From assembly GCF_003206045.1 (NCBI RefSeq), contig NZ_PZJM01000016.1:29522-93521 (forward strand): a stretch of DNA of 64,000 bases, read 5' to 3'. Position 1 is the stretch's first letter. Every line of letters starts with the position of its first letter. Below, in pieces: positions 7,097 through 15,200 of the stretch. Under the pieces are notes generated by a model. That model had not been told where the DNA came from. It was given only the letters and a program-made list of their open reading frames with translations, and did not search any database. The stretch is from Salinicola lusitanus (GTDB lineage Bacteria > Pseudomonadota > Gammaproteobacteria > Pseudomonadales > Halomonadaceae). Position numbers and translations under genes: made by a program.

Positions 7097-9481
7097 ATGC
7101 TGGTCTACAACGCCACCAAGCAGCAGTTCATCGACGATGTGCGCGCCAATGTCATCACCGACACCATCAATAACGAAGTGGCTCGCCGGCTGAATCGCAA
7201 CTCGCCCCGTAACGAGATGTTGTCCTGGGAAAACTCGCTGCGCTTCATGATGAGCGCCTTGCTCGATGAAGGTATCCCGGCCTCGGCGGGCGTTGCGATC
7301 GAATACAACATCCCGCTGACCAATCGACGTGTCGACTTCATTCTCACGGGCAAGAACCCCCAGCGGGCCGATACCGCTGTCATCATCGAGCTGAAGCAGT
7401 GGGAGTCCGTTGAGGTGACGAAAAAGGATGCCATCGTCAAGACTCGGCTGGGCAAAGGAGTGCGCGAGACCAATCATCCCTCGTATCAGGCGTGGTCTTA
7501 CGCAGACCTCATCAATGACTACAACGAGACGGTGCGGTTGGAGTCGATCCAGCTGATGCCTTGCGCCTACCTGCACAACATGAAGCAGGGAGACGCCATC
7601 AATGATGCCTTCTACTCCCATCATACCGGTCGAGCGCCTGTATTCATCTCGCCGGATGCCCTGAAGCTCTCGGCATTTCTCAGCCAGCACATCAAGTACG
7701 GCGATAGCGACAACATCATGTATCGCATCGAGCACGGGGTGATCAAGCCGAGCAAGAACCTAGCGGATGCCCTGGCTTCGATGATGGATGGTAACGCCGA
7801 GTTCCTGATGATCGATGAGCAGAAACTGGTCTATGAGACCGCTCTCGATCTCGCCCATCGGGTCGCCAAGGGGGGCAAGCAGTGCCTGATCGTCAAGGGC
7901 GGCCCGGGCACCGGCAAGTCGGTGGTCGCGATCAACCTGCTGGTGGAGCTGACGAAGCGCGAGATGATGACGCAGTACGTCTCGCGCAATTCGGCTCCGC
8001 GCGAAGTGTTCAAGAAGCGGCTTACTGGCACGCGCAAGAAGACCCATATCGACAATCTGTTCAAGGGCTCGGGCAGCTACGTCAACGCTGAGCCGGATAC
8101 CTTCCACGCGCTGATCGTCGACGAGGCGCATCGCCTGAACGAAAAGTCCGGCATGTATCAGAACCTGGGCGAGAGCCAGATCAAGGAGATCATCGCCGCG
8201 TCACGGCTCTCGATCTTCTTCATCGACGAAGCGCAGCGTGTGACGCTGAAAGACGTGGGTACGGTCGAGGAGGTTCGGCGACGGGCGGCGGAGTGCGGCG
8301 CCGAGGTCAGTGAGCTGGAGCTGGCCTCGCAGTTCCGCTGCAACGGCTCGGATGGCTATCTGGCCTGGCTCGATCATGCGCTGCAGATTCGCACTACGGC
8401 CAACACCGACCTGGAGGGCATCGACTACGACTTCCAGGTATTCGATGACCCGAGCGCCCTGCGCCGCGCGATTCTCGACAAGAACCGCAAGGCCAACAAG
8501 GCGCGCATGGTCGCCGGTTACTGCTGGCCGTGGGCGAGCAAGAAAGACAAGCACGCCATGGACATCGTCTTCCCCGAGTACGGCTTTGCGGCCCAGTGGA
8601 ATCTCGATGACGACGGCATGCTATGGGCGATTGCCGATGCCTCTGTCGAGCAGGTTGGCTGTATCCACACCTGTCAGGGGCTCGAATTCGACTATGTTGG
8701 CGTCATCATCGGGGACGACTTCGTCATTCGCGACGGGCGGGTTGTGACGGACGCGGCCAAGCGCGCCAGCCAGGATCGCTCGGTGCACGGCTACAAGACG
8801 CTGCTCAAGCAGGAACCGGCTCACGCCCGCAAGCTGGCGGATCAGATCATCAAGAACACCTACCGAACGCTGATGACGCGGGGCCAGAAGGGCTGCTACG
8901 TCTATGCCACGGACCCCGAGACCCGAGAATATTTCGCGGCCTTCGCACACGAGTCCGCCGGACATGGTGAGGATGCCGCGCCGGAAGAAGCGCTGGATGG
9001 CTTGCATCTTCCCATCGTGACGCGTGATGAGGCAGTGCCGTTCGAGCGCCATGTGCCCGTCTACGACCTGAGCATCGCCGCCGGCGAGTTCAGCGAGGCG
9101 CAGATAGCCTACACCGAGCGCTGGGTCGAGCTACCGGATCATGTGCGTATAAGCCCCGACCTGTTCGTCAGCCGAGTGGTGGGGGAGTCGATGAACCGGC
9201 GCATCCCCAACGGCGCCTGGTGTCTGTTCCGAGCCAATCCCGGCGGCACGCGGCAGGGTAAGGTCGTCGTGGTCCAGCATCGCTCAATCGAAGACCCGGA
9301 TTACGGTGGTAGCTTCACGATCAAGCTGTACCAGAGCGAGAAGATCGAGGCGTACGGCGAGTTCGTGAACCAGCGCATCGTGCTGAAGCCCCAAACCAAC
9401 GCCTTCGGCTACAAGGACATCGTGCTCGAGGACGAGCTTGAGGACCTGAAGGTCATCGGTGAATTCCTCTCCGTGCTGTGA
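7097..9481 (+). CDS. Nuclease - SF1 helicase (DUF2075) - S24 peptidase fusion
   Basis: Predicted three-module protein of about 794 residues. The N-terminus has a PD-(D/E)xK-like nuclease signature (RRVDFIL near 76, then IIELKQW near 97). A DUF2075-type superfamily 1 ATPase follows, with Walker A GGPGTGKS (about 268-275), Walker B VDEAH, FFIDEAQ, motif IV-like ELASQFRC and a helicase motif V/VI region HTCQGLEFDYVGV. The last 130 residues look like a LexA/S24 peptidase: GESMNRRIPNGAW carries the nucleophilic Ser (about 697) and FTIKLYQ the Lys. Relatives begin M-x-V-Y-x-ATK, so the ATG at 7097 is preferred to in-frame starts at 7049/7052. A MazG-like gene follows. A role in DNA-damage-triggered phage defence is inference. 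Confidence 0.8.
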   Translation: MLVYNATKQQFIDDVRANVITDTINNEVARRLNRNSPRNEMLSWENSLRFMMSALLDEGIPASAGVAIEYNIPLTNRRVDFILTGKNPQRADTAVIIELKQWESVEVTKKDAIVKTRLGKGVRETNHPSYQAWSYADLINDYNETVRLESIQLMPCAYLHNMKQGDAINDAFYSHHTGRAPVFISPDALKLSAFLSQHIKYGDSDNIMYRIEHGVIKPSKNLADALASMMDGNAEFLMIDEQKLVYETALDLAHRVAKGGKQCLIVKGGPGTGKSVVAINLLVELTKREMMTQYVSRNSAPREVFKKRLTGTRKKTHIDNLFKGSGSYVNAEPDTFHALIVDEAHRLNEKSGMYQNLGESQIKEIIAASRLSIFFIDEAQRVTLKDVGTVEEVRRRAAECGAEVSELELASQFRCNGSDGYLAWLDHALQIRTTANTDLEGIDYDFQVFDDPSALRRAILDKNRKANKARMVAGYCWPWASKKDKHAMDIVFPEYGFAAQWNLDDDGMLWAIADASVEQVGCIHTCQGLEFDYVGVIIGDDFVIRDGRVVTDAAKRASQDRSVHGYKTLLKQEPAHARKLADQIIKNTYRTLMTRGQKGCYVYATDPETREYFAAFAHESAGHGEDAAPEEALDGLHLPIVTRDEAVPFERHVPVYDLSIAAGEFSEAQIAYTERWVELPDHVRISPDLFVSRVVGESMNRRIPNGAWCLFRANPGGTRQGKVVVVQHRSIEDPDYGGSFTIKLYQSEKIEAYGEFVNQRIVLKPQTNAFGYKDIVLEDELEDLKVIGEFLSVL

Positions 9482-9588
9482 GCGAGTGGGCGGCCGGATG
9501 GTCGCCTACGCCGATACCGGCTGGATAGCGAGCGGCATAGCAGGCATGCTTTCCGCTATTCGATACCGCAGAACCAGGTGAGCCCTCC

Positions 9589-9945
9589 ATGTCAGACCCG
9601 TTCAAGCAGCTCCGCGACGCCATGGACCAGTTCGCCACCGAGCGCGACTGGGACCAGTTCCACTCGCCCAAGAACCTGGCCATGGCGCTGACGGTTGAGG
9701 CAGCGGAGCTGCAGGAGTGCTTCCAGTGGCTGACCGAGGCGCAGTCCAGGGAGCTGGATGAGCCGCAACTGGCCGCCGTGCGCGACGAAATTGCCGATGT
9801 TCAGCTCTACCTGATCCGGCTGGCGGGAAAGCTGGACGTGGATATCGAAGCGGCATGCCGGGCGAAGATGGAGAAGAATGCGGAGAAATATCCCGCCGAC
9901 CAAGTGAAAGGAAGCGCGAAAAAATACACGCACTATCAGGATTGA
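9589..9945 (+). CDS. MazG-like nucleotide pyrophosphohydrolase
   Basis: All-alpha NTP pyrophosphohydrolase of the MazG/RS21-C6 group that hydrolyses (d)NTPs to monophosphates. The 118-residue single domain has LTVEAAELQECFQWL (metal-binding ExxE) and RDEIADVQLYL (ExxD), plus the typical C-terminal NAEKYPADQVKG. It starts 107 bp after the helicase-peptidase gene on the same strand, and the intergenic region shows no terminator, so co-expression is likely. In an island of defence genes it could deplete or clean nucleotides during infection; general housekeeping is the alternative. Confidence 0.88.
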   Translation: MSDPFKQLRDAMDQFATERDWDQFHSPKNLAMALTVEAAELQECFQWLTEAQSRELDEPQLAAVRDEIADVQLYLIRLAGKLDVDIEAACRAKMEKNAEKYPADQVKGSAKKYTHYQD

Positions 9946-10108
9946 CGTGATGTGTGGCTGCTTTGTCCCCCTGCAGCGGCCTTCTCAGCCTGGCCTCGTC
10001 CCTCAAGCTTCCTCCCGCTGAATTTGAACTTAAGCAGGGCCGGAGACTCGGCTTTCGGTTTAAATTATGTTCTAAAAACGGCCTATAATGGCGATTTAAT
10101 GCTTGAAG

Positions 10109-10180
10109 ATAAACCAGTGTGGTTTATTCTTCATTCTGAAGACGGAATTTAAGGCCGCTTTTTGACGTGAAAATAAACCA
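10109..10180 (+). promoter_or_regulatory. Inverted repeat operator upstream of abiE genes
   Basis: A perfect inverted repeat ATAAACCA-GTG-TGGTTTAT sits at 10109-10127, downstream of a good -10 box TATAAT (10084-10089). A third half-site ATAAACCA recurs at 10173-10180 inside the first codons of the antitoxin gene. AbiEi antitoxins are known to repress their own promoters through inverted repeats, which fits. Confidence 0.65.
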
Positions 10181-10943
10181 GCTGCTGCACAAGATCCCGT
10201 ATGGCGCCGTGGTGACGACCGCCTGGCTGGCGTCACACGGCGTCACCTCGGATCAGGCGCGTAAGCTGGCCAGCAGTGGCTGGCTGCAGCGCGTGGGGCA
10301 CGGCGCCTACTGCCAAGCGGGGGAGCCTCTTACCTGGGAGAGCGCTGTTTTCGCCCTGCAGACGAGCGGCGACACGGACTTACCACCGCTGTGGCCGGGT
10401 GGCCAGACGGCCCTGACACTGCATGGCTTTGCCCATTATCTGCCCATGGGGGAAAGCACGACGCACCTGTATGGCAAGGAAGCCGTTCGGCTGCCCCGGT
10501 GGTTGAGTGATGCTAAGTGGGCAGGGCGGATGGTGCTTCACTCTGAAAAGAGCCTGCCGGTGCAGCTTCCCGGTAGCTTCACGGACTACGCGCCGGATAG
10601 CAGGGTCTTCAGCTTGCGGGTATCGACACCCGAGCGAGCGGTCCTGGAGTGGATCGCCGTGACGCCGAATGAGCTGCTGTTCGGCAGCGAGATGGTGGAT
10701 ACCTTCGGCGGACTCAATACGCTGCGTCCGCGCCGGCTGCAGGCATTGCTGGAGGGATGCCGTTCGGTGAGAACCAAGCGGGCTTTCCTGGTACTGGCTC
10801 GCCACGCCGGGCATGCCTGGTACGGTCGTCTGGAACCACGCCGACTGGACCTCGGCAAAGGTAAGCGGCAGCTCTGCCAGGGCGGCAAGCTAGACAGGGA
10901 ATATCACGTGACGGTGCCGGAGGCGTTCCTGCATGCCGATTGA
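10167..10943 (+). CDS. abiEi: AbiEi-type antitoxin
   Basis: DNA-binding antitoxin of a type IV toxin-antitoxin system; it represses its own operon and counteracts the AbiEii nucleotidyltransferase. The 258-residue product has an N-terminal winged helix (VVTTAWLASHGVTSDQARKL, residues 15-34; RVGHGAYC) and the family's C-terminal half with TPERAVLEWI. It starts at a GTG (10167) that overlaps a repeated operator half-site and has only a weak ribosome site. The toxin gene overlaps its last 11 bases, the usual AbiE arrangement. Confidence 0.88.
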   Translation: MKINQLLHKIPYGAVVTTAWLASHGVTSDQARKLASSGWLQRVGHGAYCQAGEPLTWESAVFALQTSGDTDLPPLWPGGQTALTLHGFAHYLPMGESTTHLYGKEAVRLPRWLSDAKWAGRMVLHSEKSLPVQLPGSFTDYAPDSRVFSLRVSTPERAVLEWIAVTPNELLFGSEMVDTFGGLNTLRPRRLQALLEGCRSVRTKRAFLVLARHAGHAWYGRLEPRRLDLGKGKRQLCQGGKLDREYHVTVPEAFLHAD

Positions 10944-11853
10944 AGCTCGCTACCACGAACAGGTCAGGCTGCTGGTCTCGCTGCTGCCATTTCTCAATGA
11001 CGAGCCGTGCTTCGCCCTCAAGGGCGGTACGGCCATCAACCTCTTCGTGCAGCCATTACCTCGCCTATCGGTCGATATCGACCTGGCCTACCTGCCGCTG
11101 GAGACCCGTGACGAGGCACTGCGACGCTGTCGCGAGGCGCTGCAGCGACTGGCAGGGACCTTTAGCGCCAGACTGCCAGGCGTACGGGCCGAGCTTCAGG
11201 ATAATCGCCGAGATGAGCTGAGGATTCTGGTACGCCGAGGGCGTAGCCAGGTGAAGGTTGAGGTATCGCCAGTACTGCGTGGCACCCTGCACCCGCCCCA
11301 GGAGCGCGATGTCGTTGAAGCCGTGGAGGACGAGTACGGCTTTGCTGCGGTGCAGGTGGTGTCGCTGCCGGACCTGTATGGCGGCAAGATCTGCGCTGCG
11401 CTGGATCGCCAGCACCCCCGGGACCTTTTCGATGTGAAGCTGCTACTGAACCAGGGCGGCCTGGATCGAAGCGTATTCGAAGGCTTCCTGGTTTATCTGC
11501 TGGGGCACCCGAGGCCTTTGAACGAAGTGCTTAACCCGCGACTGAAACCATTGGACGACATCTACCGACAGGAGTTTGCCGGGATGTCCAGGGCCGATAT
11601 CCCGTTGCAGGAGCTGGAAAGCGTCCGCGATGAGCTGCTGTCGCGGCTAGGCCAACTGATGACGGACGAGGATGTTCGCTTTCTCCAGTCCTTCAAGCAG
11701 GGGGCGCCTGACTGGGCACTGCTTCCGCTGGCGGGGGGGGATCGGCTGCCTGCCGTGCGCTGGAAGCTCGCCAACATCCATAAGATGCACCCGGACAAGC
11801 ATCGTCAATCACTTGAGCTGTTGGAGCAAGCCTTGGGCAGGCTTCGCGAATAA
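10933..11853 (+). CDS. abiEii: AbiEii/AbiGii-type nucleotidyltransferase toxin
   Basis: Toxin of the AbiE system, a polymerase-beta-like nucleotidyltransferase; relatives modify tRNA or bind GTP and halt growth, aborting phage infection. The 306-residue protein contains ALKGGTAINLF (motif I, about 28-38), the catalytic RLSVDIDLAYL with paired Asp (about 43-54), VEVSPVLRG (third acidic strand) and DLYGGKICAALDRQHPRDLFDV (about 143-165), all standard for the family. It overlaps the antitoxin gene by 11 bp, implying translational coupling. Nothing suggests inactivation. Confidence 0.9.
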   Translation: MPIEARYHEQVRLLVSLLPFLNDEPCFALKGGTAINLFVQPLPRLSVDIDLAYLPLETRDEALRRCREALQRLAGTFSARLPGVRAELQDNRRDELRILVRRGRSQVKVEVSPVLRGTLHPPQERDVVEAVEDEYGFAAVQVVSLPDLYGGKICAALDRQHPRDLFDVKLLLNQGGLDRSVFEGFLVYLLGHPRPLNEVLNPRLKPLDDIYRQEFAGMSRADIPLQELESVRDELLSRLGQLMTDEDVRFLQSFKQGAPDWALLPLAGGDRLPAVRWKLANIHKMHPDKHRQSLELLEQALGRLRE

Positions 11854-11953
11854 CGGCTGGTGCCCTGATGGTTCAGCGGCCTAAGTAGACTTCTCCTCTT
11901 ATCCCTGAAGCGCTAGGCTGTTACGAATAGTTACGCCAGGCTCAGGGGATGAC

Positions 11954-12192
11954 ATGGCGAACAGCAGGGAAGCTCTGTTCCAGCGGGACATCATCGAAAC
12001 GATGACGACCCACGGTTGGATGGCCGGTACGGCCGTAAGAGGGAGTACGTCAGCGAGTTGGAGTTGACCCACTACCGCCTCACCAAGCGCGAGGAGAAGC
12101 GCCTGGTCCTGGAAGAAACCGAGGGCGACTACTTGCTAAATTTGGCACCTAACCAGGCGGTGTTGCTGGTATGGTTTATCGATGTGCTATGA
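11954..12192 (+). pseudogene. Remnant of type I restriction subunit HsdR
   Basis: An ATG frame at 11954 reads FQRDIIETMTTHGWMAG, like the N-terminus of HsdR, and stops soon after. A shifted frame from about 12028 reads YVSELELTHYRLTKREEKR, resembling a segment near the HsdR C-terminus, then loses similarity. The middle, more than 2 kb in an intact gene, is deleted. This is a scar of a lost restriction system. Confidence 0.6.
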
Positions 12193-12239
12193 ACCAGCCA
12201 TAGAGCGTGGTGTTGGTCAGACGAAGGTGACTGGAGCGT

Positions 12240-15200
12240 ATGACGTCGAAGTCAAAGAATCCCGGTGCGGGTCTAGGGGATCCTTACTGGTATGAGTGGT
12301 CCGTAGGTCTGGAATACGTCCTCGACCTTCTGGATGCCCAGAAACAAGTCCTGACCGTCACGCTCCAGAAGTCCGGGCACAAGGGGCTGGACGATGTAGT
12401 AGTCGCATTCGCGGATGGCAAGAGCCGCTTCATTCAGGTCAAGCACACGCGAGTGTCCGATTCTCTGACCTTCGGGGATATGGTCGCCAGCGGTGACAGC
12501 GAAGACTCGCTGCTCAAGCACATGGCCGCGGGCTGGGTTGCTGCCGGGGAACCTGCCGAGGTCTGGCTCCTCACCAATCGACAAGCTGGTACCCAGAAGC
12601 ATACCCCAAAGGGGGCCGGTTCGATCACAAGGCCCTCACTAGCTGACTTCATTACATGGATGAGCGCCGAGTCGAAGAGAGCAGCCACGCTGTCGGCCAT
12701 GAAGGTAAAGCCGGAGTGGAAGGGGGCTTGGGATAATCTGTGGCTGCCTCAGCTCGAAGATATCAAGACCGATGCGAAGAAGCTGGCTTTTCTCAAGGCA
12801 CTGGAAGTACAGCATTCTGAGCCGGAACTGCCTGAGGTGCGGATGCGACTACTTGAGCGCATCGAGAAGCTTTTCGCCCTCAAGCCAGCCGTGTGTGACG
12901 GACTACTCGCGCGTCTCGACAGTGCACTCCGGATATGGGCGACGTCTGATCGTGGGGAAGCCGAGGCCATCACGAAAGAGGTTGCGTACGAGAAGCTTTG
13001 CTTGGAAGAAGACACCATCGTGGGCGACCACGATTTTCCACCGCCGGCACCTTTCTTCCCCTCTAGGATACCGGCTGTGGATGACGTGGTGGAGCTACTC
13101 CGGAAGCGAGACACTCCGGTCGTCTTCGTTTCCGGTGAGCCCGGCAGTGGCAAGACAGCGCTTCTGAGCCACTTGGCAAACCGGCGAGATGCTTTCATTG
13201 ACGCGCGCTTCCACGCCTATCGTCCCATCACACCCGAGAACCAACTTCTGCCAGCGGACTCTGAGGTCACCAAGCCCCGAAGTCTCTGGTCGGACCTTCT
13301 GATCAAACTGCGCCCGCTAGCGCGAGGTCGCCTCTTCGAGCTTCAAGTGCCTGTTCATGCAGGATCGCTATCGGTCGAGGAACTTCGCGCACATGTTCTC
13401 CGAATCGCGAATATGCTCGGAGAGGCTGAGGGACGGCCCTTCGTGATTGCTGTCGACGGCATTGATCATGCTGCACGTGCTGGTGAAGGCCCGGATACTT
13501 TCCTCGCGTCGCTAGTTCCGCCGGACCAAATACCAGAACACGTCACTTTTCTCATCGGCGGGCAGCCAAGTGAAGCCTATCTACGACAGTACCCTGATTG
13601 GCTGAGGCATGGCGCCGCCGGTGTAGAGATGTACCGGCTCCCTCGTCTCGGGTTGGATGACGTACGGGAGTTGATTGGTGCGCGTTTGAACGTCAACAGC
13701 GACTTGGCCAACGCGGTGGCTCGGGACATTCATACCGCGTGTGAAGGGCATACGCTTTCGACGGTGTTCGCTGTGGAAGAAGCTCGATTGCTTGGCGATG
13801 AAATTGATGGTCTTTCATCGCTTCTTGCCAATCGCCGACTTACCTCAGGTGTCGAGGGCTACTACAAGGCAATTTGGTTGGCCACCACACGGGAATTCGT
13901 TAATGCATCTGCATTGCGCCTTGCAGCTTGTCTGACGCTCGCGAGGTCCCGCACGACCCCCGAGATGCTCCGCGCTGTCGTAGACCCCGACGGCACGATG
14001 CCGGTGAACTGGATGGACGTGCTCCGAGCATTGCGCCCGCTGGTGGTCGAGGAGTCGCAAGGCTTCCGCGTGTTCCATAACGACTTCCGGGTATTTCTGC
14101 ATGGGGTTCTACGAGGAGACCCTGACACCTACAGGGAATCCGCGTCGCTCCTGGGTGACTTTCTGCGAGACGGGGATGATCCACTCGCGCGACATGCCGC
14201 TGTCCAGGCGTTATACGGGATTGCGGAACGTCCTCGCGACCAAGCATCGGTCTTTGAGCCGAGTTGGGTCCTAGAAGGACATGCTATAGGCCGAGGGCTC
14301 GACATCCTGACTGAGCAGGCCGTGACCGCTGCAGAGGCGCTCGCAGCCATCAAGCCAGACTGGTCGTTGGCTCATCAGGTTGCTGCCGGTCTCAAGACGC
14401 TTAAACAGCTCCGAGCGTCATTGCAGTGGCGGGATGGCCGAGAAGACATAGACTCAGTACCGCCCGGAGCGATCTCTCCCCGCGGAGTCGAGAGAGCCGT
14501 CCCAGCGAAGCCCGACTGGATTCACGATCGCGTGGTGGCTGCGATAAATGACGTACTAGAGCTTTGTGACCTTGGGGAAACGGAACGAGCTCGCGCCGCG
14601 TTCGAGAGATGGTTTGCCGGCTTGAGCCCGAAGGAGGTCGCGGAATCTGCTCGGTTTGGAGCGGGTACGCACGAGCACCAACAGCAAGACGCCGCCCGTT
14701 CGCTTCTTGCTGGCCTCGGACGTGCTAGCGCCGCCACAACCACACTTCTAGAGTGCAGCCAGGGGACAGGGTGGGAGAGCGCGGAAGCGTCGTATGCTCA
14801 GGGCCTTCTCGACTCTGCCGATGGTTTCGCGGTTCGAGACCAAGACTTTGCAGAAGTTCTGCATCGTATCCAGCAGTGCTATCTGATTGATGTTGAGAAG
14901 CTACTGTGGAGGCTCATAGACAGCCGCGAGTGGTGTCGATGCGGCCTTGTGCTCCAGGCGATGAGTCCGCAGGACTGCCACCCTTGGTATTTACGCGTTT
15001 CGGGCGCCGTCGCAGCGGCAATCCTCGGTGACGGAGCTCTTCAGGAGCGGTGGACGAAGCCAGTTCTCGCCGACCGGAGTAGCGCGATCGCCGCTTCCAT
15101 GGAACACGTCGGAACAGGACTTGACGAACCGAGCCAGATCACGGTGATGGTAAGATTGGCGGTTCTATTTGGCATCACAGACCCGAACAGGCACGCGAGC

